Below, piece after piece: positions 23,609-33,910 of a DNA stretch of 64,000 nt. The notes beneath the pieces were generated by a model. The model worked only from the letters and a program-made list of their open reading frames with translations, had not been told where the DNA came from and did no database searches. A program made the translations under genes and the position numbers. Each line of letters opens with the position of its first letter. Within the stretch, counting starts at the first letter, position 1. Source of the DNA: Chimonanthus salicifolius (Eukaryota; Streptophyta; Magnoliopsida; Laurales; Calycanthaceae); contig CM023541.1 of assembly GCA_013350335.1 (NCBI GenBank), positions 66,195,999 to 66,259,998 on the forward strand. Reading direction: 5' to 3'.

Positions 23609-25314
23609 TGATGAGCACAATAAAATGATTATTTTACTCTTGATATTTAGCTTAGTTAGCTCTTGAATTTTGTATATATTATATAATTAATTGGATTTTG
23701 GAGTTTTACAAGAAAATATAGATTTTAAAGAAAAGAAGAAGAAAAATGCAGAAAATGGGCCCATGTTTGAAGTTCAGGCCATGATCTAAATCCAGGAGCT
23801 CATGAATGAAGCCAAAGGTCATAACAAAAGATGGAGAAAGAAAGAGAGTCAACACTTTGTAATGTGATGGGCAGCTAATTCCTTTAATATAGGAAAAACA
23901 GAGACACAAATAAGAAGGTGACATCAGCTCATAGTAATTAGAGAAAAAAAATCTCAGGAAAGACAGGGCCACGTATCAAAAGAAGAAAACAAGGAGTGGC
24001 TGCCCATTCCTGTGCACCGTTCCCTTCTTTACCCTTCCCTTTTTGGTCCCTATTCGTTTTAGACAATGGAACCTCAGCTGTCCATGTGTCTCTTCCTTAA
24101 TACCACATGAGATCGTGGACATTAAGTGTACCTCCTTCCCCATTAAGCCCATTCGATCCAACCATCCATATCTCCTTTCTTTCTTTGTAAAAATCAAATC
24201 TCATCCATCCATTATCCTTCCTCTTTCCTATAAATAAGACTACTCTCACCTTGTGTAATTCGAACTTGGCACTGTATTTTGGAGGCTTAGAGAGAGGAGA
24301 ATAAGAGAAAGAGAAAAGGAGAGAGAACAAAGTGTTGACCATCAGGTTGGATTTTTTTTATTCATTTTTTTATCTTGTATTTTCTTATTTCATTCCTTTG
24401 GTTTGTAATTTTGATTTCAATTTTTATTAATGGAATTAAAGCATTCTATTTAGATCTATGGTTTTCCACTTAATGTAAATTAATTGTGATAATTTTTAAT
24501 TCATTTATGAATGCATGTTTGATTTAATCTTAAAATTTTCATCTTAAACATCTAATTTTTGGGAGGTTTAGAACCTTAATTTCCATTCTAAGGCTCTTTT
24601 TAAGAGTAGATGAAGAATTTAGATTTGGAATTTTAATATCCATTCTAAGGCTCTTGTTAAGAGTAGATGAAGAATTTAGATTTGGAATTTATGTTGAATT
24701 GTTTCCATGCCCAAGGTTTATTTGAAAATTGCAAAATTATTGAGATTCATGGTTTTCTTAATGGATTTAATGATTTGAATTAATGTGCATTAATAAATGT
24801 GAGCTCCATGTTCTAGGCTTAAATTTTATTTTCAAAATATTGAATATCATGCCTCCGTAATTATAAGTCCAAGATTCCACTGTACATATGTATATATGTT
24901 CTTTTTAAATTTTTATTTTGTTTATAAAAACTCAAATCTTTGAAATTGATGAACTAGGTTGGAAATAATTTAATTGCATCTTAATTTTGTTTTCTAAATT
25001 AGATTAAGATTCTTTATATTTTTATATTAATTCCACCACCTTAATTAAAATTAGTTAAATTGTTAGATTCTATGTTTAAATCTAGAATGTTTCTAAATTA
25101 AGATTAAAATTCATAGATTAGATTAATAATTCCACGTTATGATTTATCTCCATATTTCTCAAAGTTCTTAAATACTTAATTCAATGGTGTATTTTCATGG
25201 ATATATTTTCCTAAGTTCCGATGGGTTCGACCTCGCACTTAATCGCTATACTATGTAAATGGTTCGTGCACTTGCGAGTTATAAATTTAAAATTTGCGCA
25301 ACGGCGCCAAAAAC
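23609..25314 (+). mobile_element. Insertion M: LTR of the Asp-primed family, inside LTR C
   Basis: LTR C is uninterrupted in D, H and I at this point. M is flanked by the direct repeat TTGGTATC (23601-23608 and 25315-25322). It begins TGATGAGCACAATAAAATG, like the LTR of F (TTGAGCACAGAAAC at 37673), has TATAAATA at 24229, and its end (25200-25300) matches the LTR end of L. The last bases, CAACGGCGCCAAAAAC, are the tRNA-Asp PBS motif in the reverse orientation. It is best read as a solo LTR or partial copy. No coding frame of interest. Confidence 0.7.
24229..24236 (+). promoter_or_regulatory. TATA box in LTR-like insertion M
   Basis: TATAAATA in CCTATAAATAAGAC, followed by a GA-rich likely 5' leader. 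The F LTR has the same CCTATAAATAA arrangement at 39235. Probable retrotransposon promoter. Confidence 0.55.
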
Positions 25315-25424
25315 TTGGTATCAAAGTGCTATGTTTTAATAATGGGATTTCTATTCTGAAATGGCATGTGTACACTTACATCTCATGCATGGCATGGGAG
25401 GGATCGGGATCACATGAGGGAAGT

Positions 25425-25549
25425 CCACACTCCATTCGGATAGCCAATAAACAAACGTGGGGAGGAATCCGCACTGATTCCAGATATGATGTTTGAAATG
25501 AAAAGAGGAGTCCACGCTCCGTTCGGTGAGACCGATAAGGCATACGTGG
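25425..25549 (+). repeat. Two stem-loop modules in LTR C
   Basis: Copy 1 (25425-25460) has CCAC...GTGG ends with an eroded inner part. Copy 2 (25512-25549) has CCACG...CGTGG ends and an inner TTCGG-TGAGA-CCGA hairpin. The inner loop differs from the GGCGT/GGCGA loop of other elements while the stem is kept. Confidence 0.75.
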
Positions 25550-26249
25550 AGCGTCATGACAATACCTTGATGTGGCATATACATCAAGAGGAATACTATG
25601 TGGTTGTGATATGGTTGATGGGTGAGATTCATGGCATATGACACCCATGGCATGACATTGACTTGCATGGTTTTGACATTATATATATCTATGTGATTTT
25701 TATACTAATCCATGTGTTTGACCCTACTCGGAGTACATATTGGGCGTGTTGTCTAACGCCCTACTTCTACCTTAGATGATGACACATGGAATGGACGGAG
25801 CGAAGGACGCGATCGGAGCCAAGCTTAGGAGCTTGGATAATCTAGTTTCATTTTATTTAAGTTTTTATTATGGACAATGTAATTTGATTAATTAGTATTT
25901 GGGACTGTAATAACTTAGACTATTTGTTATGGTTTGGATTTTAATTTTGGACACTTTAAGTTAGGATGATTATTATTAAGTAATGGACTCCCTTGCTATT
26001 TAAAATTGGACAGGATAGTAACTCTATTATAATTCCTCACTATGTTTAATTCCGCATGTTTAGCCTTATTGCCTGTGAACGTTTTAGTGGACTTAGTCCA
26101 CGCACACGTATGGTTGGCCAGTTAAGGATCGAGCTTCGGAAGCTTGGACTTAGCTCGTGTCGTGATGTTCTGCTCTCTCTCACTTTTTATTTTTTTTAAA
26201 AAAGTTAGACTCTAATTTTCGGCGAGTGAAAAAGTGCGGGGCATTACGG

Positions 26250-26262
26250 TTGGTATCAGAAC
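26250..26262 (+). other. Primer-binding site of element C
   Basis: TTGGTATCAGAAC, one change from the tRNA-iMet-complementary TTGGTATCAGAGC, right after the LTR end. Confidence 0.82.
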
Positions 26263-26742
26263 GAAACCAGAAAGATGAATCTTTTGAAGTAAGATTAAGA
26301 CGGTATCATGTCTCACTGACAAGATAAGAATTCCAACTGACCGACTCTTCGGAGTCCGCTGTACGGGGGCCGGATTAATTTACTTTGTTAGACTCAGACT
26401 GAAGCATTCAATTTGAGAGCAACACTTGACAAAAAAGGAATGATAATAAGGGAAGGACAATCACTATAAATTGAATTTGTCAAATATAGCAAAATAGGAC
26501 ATATTTCCTCCAAAAAGAGAAACATCAATGATTTTTCCCCAAGTTGATACATAGGAAAATTTCCCCGAAAATGAGAAACATCAGGATTTTTCCCCAAATT
26601 GAGAAACAACACTTGATACTTAGGAAAATTTCCCCAAAAACAAAGAAATACAAAGATGCTTATTTGGCAATTTCTCCAAAATACGTAAACACGAAACTTT
26701 ACGAAGAAACTAAGTCAACGATTTTTCAATGACTTAGGAAAA
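26263..26742 (+). other. Untranslated leader of element C
   Basis: Shares CTGACCGACTCTTCGGAGTC and GAAATTTCCCC-type runs with the other leaders. CTAAG (about 26710) and ATGACTTAG (26729-26737) precede the position of the gag start, which reads ATA here instead of ATG. Confidence 0.72.
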
Positions 26743-27780
26743 TACCTCCGAGAAGAAGAACTCGACAAAACTCGCATGTGGATGAAGAGGTGTAGCAACC
26801 ACATCAGGAGGAGGAGTAGAAATACGTGAACATTCCCGTGGTACCTCCCGAGCTGCAGAACTTGGTACAAGCTGTGGTCACTTTCGTTCTACAGCAGCAT
26901 ATGAACGGCAACGGAAATATGACCACCAACGAGGCAAATGATCGGAGGATGGTTAGAGATTTCCAACAGCAATGTCCCCCTTACTTCAAAGGGAAAGAAG
27001 GACCTGCCGGAGCGGAGAACTGGCTGAGGAAAATTACCCAGATCTTGACATTACTGAAGATCTCCGGTAATGAAGATAAAATATTGCTGGATACTTCACA
27101 GTTGATTGATGATGCTGGCAAATGATGGGAAGTGATTGAGCGACAGCAGGCATTGATTCCGGAAGGGGAAGGACTGCGATGACATGGGACCAGTTCTCGA
27201 CTATGTTCCTGGATCACTACTTTTCAGAAGAGGAGAAGGATCGCCACACACAAGCGTTCTTTGGTGAAAGGCACCATGATTGTGGGGGAGTATCATCAGG
27301 AGTTCCTCCGTCTATCATGTTATGCTTTATACATGGTGGACACGGAGTACAGAAGGGCTCGCAAATTTGAGCGGGGCCTTCGACTGAGCATCAGGGCAAA
27401 AGAGACTATCTTCAAGTCACCTACATTGGCGGAGGTGGTCAGTAGAGCTACCATAGCGGAGCAAGAGATGATAGAGACAGTGCAGTTTGTGGACAACCGC
27501 CGAGGCCAGAGCAAGGGAAGTATTTTTTCGTCCCAACAAGAAGTTTCGACCTAACTTTGGGAGACCATCACCTTCCACTGGGTCAACTGGGGGCTTTCGT
27601 CCCAATCAGCCCTCCCCACCAGTATCAGTCTCTCAGGTCCCTCGAGGTGTGAGCACTTTTTCCAGTGTGACCAGCAGGGCCATTTCAAGAGGGAATGTCC
27701 ACAGAATAGTAGAACCTCTCACTCCAGGGGTTCATTTTGCCCTCTAGCCCTATCAACTCATTCACAAGGATCCAAGGCAT
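26743..27780 (+). pseudogene. Element C Gag remnant
   Basis: Lost start codon (ATA). Recognisable segments are NIPVVPPELQNLVQAVV (from 26826), DFQQQCPPYFKGKEG and LLKISG. A TGA replaces the first Trp of the KWWE motif at about 27123, then there are several frame changes (27179-27554). The zinc knuckle (27650-27710) is degenerate; its first Cys codons are disturbed. No functional Gag is possible. Confidence 0.85.
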
Positions 27781-28660
27781 ACAACCAGATGGGACGGGCA
27801 CCTAACTCGACAGGATCTGGACGACCGTACACTTTAGGTCCTCATCCAAAGGCGGTGGATCACTCTGTGATTCAAGGTATGGCAGTAGTCGGTAGTTCCT
27901 ATGCTTTCGTATTATTTGATTTTGGAGCATCCCACTCATTTGTATCTGCTGCATTTATATCTACTACTGGTACCTTAGTACAAAAATTGTCCACATCACT
28001 TACTATTGTCCCCCATCTGAGACACATCATTGAGACTTATATGCACAACAGTAAACACTGAACTCGCTGGATTTAGATTTGAGTTTAATTATCTAGTACT
28101 CGAGATGACTGAGTTTGACATCATTTTTGGCATGGATTGGTTGGCTAACTTCCAGGCCAGCATTGACTACTATCTCCGCAGGGTGATATTTTGATTACCC
28201 GAGGGAAAGCGATAAGTGGTACATGCTGACAAACATAGCATCCCTATGACCAGAAGACTGCATGAAGAATTGAACCTGTTTGTATTAAACAACATCAGAT
28301 TAGACAAGGCACTGATGGCTGAACTTCCGGCAGTAGTGAAAGACTACGCGGAGGTATTCTTGACGGAACTCCCTGGTTTGCTACCCAAGAGGGAGATTGA
28401 TTTTGAGATCAAGCTGTATCCTGGCACTACTCCAGTGTCATTGCCGCATTACCGGATGGTCCCAACTGAGATGCCCGAGTTAAAAAAGCAAATTGATGAA
28501 CTACTTAAACTAGGATGCATCTGGAACAACACATCATCTTGGGGAGCACCAGTATTATCTGTAATAAGAAGGATGGTACACTTCGGATGTGTGTGGATTA
28601 CAGAAAATTGAACTAGTTGACAGTTAGAAACAAGTACCCTCTACCTAGGATTGATGATCT
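27781..28660 (+). pseudogene. Element C protease and start of RT, cut by solo LTR D
   Basis: Frame 27789-28061 includes [12 protein letters not shown] and LFDFGASHSF: the catalytic DSG is DFG (residues 44-46), so protease would be inactive. After a frameshift the frame 28216-28611 has [20 protein letters not shown] and [14 protein letters not shown] of the RT N terminus, then shifts near 28560. Element D starts at 28661 inside the [10 protein letters not shown] region of RT; the coding homology resumes at 31972. Confidence 0.87.
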
Positions 28661-29199
28661 TGTAACACCCCGGATTTTCAAGATATTAATATACATGAAA
28701 TTTGCCCATTTAATTTATGAACTAATGGATATGGACCCTAGATAGGAAAGGTGTTGGGTCAATGGCCCAATTAAGACCCAATGGTTATGGAATAAGTGTT
28801 CAATTTAAAGTAAATGGGTAAGATGCATTTAGTTGGGTCAAGGTTGCTATTTGGGTCAAAATGCCCAATTGGGACCCAATGGGTCATGGTTGACTTGGTT
28901 GACCACCAAGTGAGTTCAAGCCTAACTTAATTGGGGCTGAATTAAATGGGAATGCAATCAAGTGATTGAGTTTATTTTAAGATGATGAGTTAAGTGAGTT
29001 GAATAGATTTGAATTAAATTATATGAGTTGGGTGAGTTGGATGAAAGGGTTTTGGGGGTTACACAATTTAAAACCTAAGGGAACACGTTGGAATAAGAGT
29101 TTCATCCCATGGATGAAACCCCCATTTGAATCATTAATGGAGAGGTGAGGGTTTTGGTTATTTCAAATTCAAACAAAGGGTACACGTTGGAGGGAGGGT

Positions 29200-29234
<35 letters not shown>
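29200..29234 (+). repeat. Uninterrupted 35-base G run
   Basis: A pure G run within LTR D, preceded by GGGAGGGT and followed by CGGGGTGGGGTGG. It can form G-quadruplexes. Length is prone to both real slippage and sequencing error. Confidence 0.85.
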
Positions 29235-29890
29235 CGGGGTGGGGTGGTATTGAAGTTTCATCTCATAGATGAAACCCCCAAATGAATCATCAATGGGAAG
29301 TGGACGGTTTTGTGGTCCAAGTCAAGGCAAGACCGTTGGCTACATGGGAGTTTCATCTCATGGATGAAACCCCCAAATGGGTCATTAATGGAGAGGTGGC
29401 GGTTACACAAGCCAAGCTAAGGCTACACCGTTGGAGCCTTGGGAGTTTCATCTCATGGATGAAACCCCCAAGTGGAGCATTAAAGAGGGAGGTTAAGGAA
29501 AATGGGAGTTACACAAAGGGTTCAACCAGAGCAATCACCCTTGGCCAACCACATCATTGGAACAAAACAAATTTGATATTCATCTCACTCTCTCCCTCTC
29601 CCTCTTGGTTGGTTTTTCTCTCCTTCAAACTATCTCTTGGCCGACCACTCCTCAAGACAAAAGACTTAAAAAAGTTTTTGATCTCAAGCTATCACTCAAA
29701 GCCAATCTCTCTCTCTCTCTCTCTCAAGTCTCACTCTCAGCCAAAGAAGTAAGAAGAAAGGAGGAAGAGGCTAAAGAAAGAAAGGATTGGAAGAACAAGT
29801 CGGAGTGAAGGAAAACCGGAGGAGTCGTGGAAACGATAAGTGCTCAATAAGATTTCATAAAATAAGAAATAAAAAAAAGAGGTCAAAGAT

Positions 29891-30916
29891 ATGGTTCGTC
29901 CATGTTGTATGGCCGAACCCCATGGAAGGTCATTGGTTATTTTTATGGGTTTTTGAAGGATGAAAAATGTTTTAAAAGGGTTTAAAATGGATGTATTGTT
30001 AAGGACATTAGCTATGTTTAAATGGATTGAAAAGATGGAAATCATAGATGTATGTTTAGGATTTCAAAAGGTTTAAAAAAGGTTCAAAAGGATGTTTGTA
30101 TGGGAATTCCATCAAAGGATTATAATCTTGGATTAATGATTTTTAAAGAGAAGATTATGAACCATAGGGTTTGGCCATGGTGTATGGCCGAACCCCATGG
30201 AAGATGGTTAATAATTTAGAAAGGTTTTAATGATGGACTTTTGGATAAAAAAGAATGAACCTAAATGTATGGTTAAACCCCATGGAGGAACATTGATTTA
30301 TGGATTCAAGGATGGTAATTGATATAATGGAGAAATTGGAATTTAGACATCATGGGTTCGGCCATGTGTATGGCCGAACCCCATGAAGCAATTTTATAGA
30401 TTTATGTCTATGAATATCTTAAATGAATGGAGACTTAATTGGAGGATGCAAACATATGCTTATGGATTATGTTATTGGATTATGGGTTTTTGTTTATGTT
30501 GATGGATTAGTTAGTCATAAACATATGTTCTTGGACCTAGAAATAAGGAGATGAAAAATCATGGGTTCGGCCATGATGTATGGCCGAACCCCATGAGGTG
30601 GGTTTGTGGATCAAAACATGGACTTAAGCATGTGCTAATGATTGAAAGGTTTGGTTATGGATTTGTACAAATGGCAAGGATGTAAATAAGTAAAAATAAT
30701 GGACCATGGGTTCGGCCATAGTGTATGGTCGAACCTCATGGGAGAATGTTTGTTGAACTTAAGGTTTGATGTATGTTAGATGATTAATTTGTGTATGATT
30801 ATATTAATCAATAAAACGGGTATGATCTTGGACTTAAGTTAAAAGATCAAAGGACTCAAAGAGGGACTAAAAACCATGTGGGTGAGGTTCGGCCATGTTG
30901 TATGGCCGAACCCCAC
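29891..30916. repeat. GGTTCGGCC hairpin array in LTR D
   Basis: Six copies, near 29891, 30162, 30351, 30560, 30704 and 30882. Most have arms GGTTCGGCCAT and ATGGCCGAACC. The donor-like site upstream has decayed to GATAAGT (about 29835). Confidence 0.88.
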
Positions 30917-31966
30917 CAAGACATATTTATGGATTTAAATATTGTAAATAAAGGGGGACATGGTTTTAATTGATTGATATATTATAAGGTAACGGACCTC
31001 ACAAGCGGTATACGATCGTGAGCGATTTCCGGACGAAAGCGCAAGGACACGTTAGTGGTCTTTGGTAGGATTCTACCTCTTTGATACCATGGGATATGTA
31101 TGATGGTTTTAAACTCATATTTTGATGAATTATTTTGTATCAAATGTTATGTTTCAAATATGGAATTTTAAATGCTATGATTTGTATAATTGCATAGCAT
31201 GTGGACATTTGCATCTCATGCATGGAATGGGAGGGAGGATATGTAACCGGAGGCCACACTCCGTCGGGGCGTCCGAAAGACCACTGTGGGGATACCTTGA
31301 TGATAAGAATCCCATCAAGAGGTTATATGTATTTGTGATGGGTGGGACTCATTACATTTGACATCATGACATGGCATTGTTTTTTATATGGTTTTGGTAT
31401 TATGTTATTTATATGATTTTGGTACTAACCCATGTGTTAGCCTTACATGGAATTCCCACTGGGCGTGTTGTTCTAACACCCTACTTCTACCCTAGTGGAT
31501 GATACAGGGAATGGACTGAACGAGAACGAGATCGGAGCCAAGCTTGGGAGCTTGGATGATTAAGTTATATGTTGTTTAAGTTACCCATGGATATTGTACT
31601 TGAGTAGCTAGTAATTGGGAATGTAATAACGTAGATATATTTGCTATGGTTTGGATGATCGATTTTGGATATTTAAATTAAGGCAATTATTATTAAGTGA
31701 TGAATGTACTTTGCTATCTAAAATGGAATAGAATTATCATTCTATTATATTTTCGCATGTATGAATTATTCCGCAAGTTAACTTGAGTACGTGTGAACCG
31801 TTTCAGTGGACTTGGTCCACGCACACGTATGGTTGGCCAGTTAAGGGTCGGACTTTAGAAGCTCGGACTTATCTCGCGTCGTGGTGTCCCTCTCTCTCTC
31901 ACTCTTTTATTCAAAGAAAAAAATAGACTCTGATTTTCGTTGAATGAAAAAAGGCGGGGCGTTACA

Positions 31967-33157
31967 GAACTATCCGATCAACTCGGGGGATCCAGTCACT
32001 TCTCCAAGATTGATCTGATGTCAGGCTACCATCAAATCCTGGTTATGGATGAAGACATAGGGAAGACGACTTTCAGGACGCGGTATGGATTATATTAGTA
32101 TGTGGTCATGCCGTTTGACTTACCAATGCACCAGCTGTGTTCATGGATTTGATGAACATTATCTTCCGCCCTTTCTTTGACAAATTTGTAATTGTCTTCA
32201 TTGATGACATCCTGATTTATTTAAAAAGTCAGGAGGAACATGCTGAGAATTTGCGGATAGTCCAGGATACCCTGAAGAAGAACCAGTTGTACGCCAAAAC
32301 GAGCAAATGTGAATTCTGGCTATCCGACGATAACTTCTTGGGACATGTCATATCAGTGGAAGGTATAGCCATGGACCGGCTAAAGTGGCAGCAGTCAGAG
32401 AATGGAAAGCACCAAATAATGTGACCGAAATCCGTAGTTTTTTGGGATTGGTAGGTTATTCTAGAAAGTTTATCATGGACTTCTCCAAGATTGCATCTCC
32501 ACTTACGTGACTCACACAGAAAGGAGACAAATTTGAATGGTCTGATGTATGCAACCGGAGATTCGAAGAACTGAAGGAGAGGCTTACAACTGCTCCTATT
32601 CTGATTTTGCCGGAAGGAGACAAGGGCTATGAAGTATATTGTGATGCTTCAGGAGAGGGACTTGGGTGTTCTCTCACTCAAAGTCAACACGTGGTGGCTT
32701 ATGGATCAAGACAGTTGAAAATTCATGAACGTCATTATCCCACGCATGATCTGGAATTAGCCGCAGTGGTCTTCGCTCTCAAAAGCTGGAGACACTATCT
32801 TTATGGCGAAAAGTTTGAGGTATTTTCAGATCACAAGAGTCTGAAATATTTGTTTGATAAGAAGGAACTCAACATGGGCAACACAGGATGGATGGAATAT
32901 CTACAAGATTATGAGGTTATGCTTTGATATCATCCTGGCAAGGAGAACAAAGTGGCGGATGCCCTCAGTCGCATGTCACATGCAACAGTGGCCAGTTTGA
33001 TCAGGAAGGAATGGGTAATGCTGAATACCATTCGAGAGTTCAACTTGTACATCAAGAACCATGAGAATATGTATAATCTGATCATACGGTCCAACATGGT
33101 TTAAAAGATTGAACAGGAACAACGTACATATCCAGAAGTGGAAGAGATATGGGCTAA
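31967..33157 (+). pseudogene. Element C, rest of RT and RNase H
   Basis: Resumes with [20 protein letters not shown] sequence, then frame 32137-32424 ([28 protein letters not shown]). A frameshift near 32380 leads to [16 protein letters not shown] and frame 32607-32927 ([40 protein letters not shown]), ending at a TGA near 32926. In-frame stops are also present near 32508 and 33103. All RT and RNase H motifs can still be located. Confidence 0.86.
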
Positions 33158-33910
33158 TTGTCTATCGGTGAGGTTATACTAGAATGGGAGTTGCGACCGG
33201 GACAAGGTCTTTTATTCCGAGGTAGGACATATGTGCCCCTGAGCTGCAAAAGAGAGCTATTGATCGAGGCACACCAAACCAAACTCTCTATTCATCCGGG
33301 TAGCACCAAGATGTATCATGATCTGAAGAGACATTATTGGTAGCATGGACTCAAAAGAGATGTGGCAGAGTTTGTTGCTCACTGCCTAACTTGTCAACAG
33401 GTTAAGACTGAACGTCAAAAGCCACCAGGTTTACTCAAACACTTACTAGTGCCGAAGTGGAAAAGGGAACACATTTCCATGGATTTTGTGACGGGGTTGC
33501 CAAGGTCACCAAAGGGCAACAATGCAATATGGGTCGTGGTAGATCGATTGACCAAGTCTGCACTTTTCCTTCCCATCAAGATGACAGATTCATCTAAAAC
33601 TTTGGGTCGACGGTACATCAAGGATATCATCAGACTACATGGCATTGCCCGGACTATTGTGTCTGACAGAGATGGTCGATTCACTGGCAGGGTGTGGCAG
33701 AGCATTTAGTCGGCTATGGGGACAAACCTATTGATTAGCACAACGTTCCATCCACAGAATGATGGACAGTCAGAGAGGACAATACAAACATTGGAGGATA
33801 TGCTGAGAGCATGTATGTTAGACTTCAAAGGTGGATGGGAGTATCAGTTACCGCTGGTTGAGTTCTCTTACAACAACAGTTACTAGGCAAGCCTCTAGAT
33901 GGCTCCATTC
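33158..33910 (+). pseudogene. Element C integrase, truncated at the E junction
   Basis: Frame 33158-33343 ([20 protein letters not shown], then TAG at a Trp) and frame 33362-33709 ([28 protein letters not shown]), then a TAG at 33707. The third catalytic region ([11 protein letters not shown], about 33775-33810) and YNNSY (about 33870) follow. Coding homology ends at GGCTCCATTCAA (about 33910), where DNA of LTR E begins abruptly. The C terminus, chromodomain and 3' LTR of C are absent from this side. Confidence 0.87.

Larger units (their letters stand above)
21145..26248 (+). mobile_element. Element C, 5' LTR, split by insertion M
   Basis: TGTAATAGCCC at 21145 to GCATTACG at 26248, directly before a tRNA-iMet PBS. 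Without the ~1.7-kb insertion at 23609-25322 the LTR is about 3.4 kb. In order: GAGGTGG-type repeats (21440-21540), CT-rich tracts (21960-22220), a GTATGT at 22334-22339 where H and I have GTAAGT, hairpins (22382-23150), GGTAGGATTCCTACC (23521-23535), insertion M, two stem-loop modules (25425-25549), and GGGCGTGTTGTCTAACGCCC at 25742-25761. Confidence 0.9.
28661..31966 (+). mobile_element. Element D, solo LTR (3306 bp) inside RT of C
   Basis: TGTAACACCCCGG at 28661 to GCGTTACA at 31966 with no PBS, internal region or second LTR. Flanks are GATCT (28656-28660) and GAACT (31967-31971), a target duplication with one difference. Solo LTRs arise by recombination between the two LTRs of an element. 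It contains four GTTTCATC...GATGAAAC dyads (about 29100-29480), a 35-base G run, a CT repeat (29708-29727), six hairpins, GGTAGGATTCTACC (31064-31077) and one stem-loop module (31254-31289). Confidence 0.92.

Noticed and set aside
24097..24342. Host gene promoter and first exon at the TATA box in M
   Set aside because: The TATA box and following GA-rich stretch recur in the F LTR, so this is an element promoter. No splice-linked coding sequence seen.
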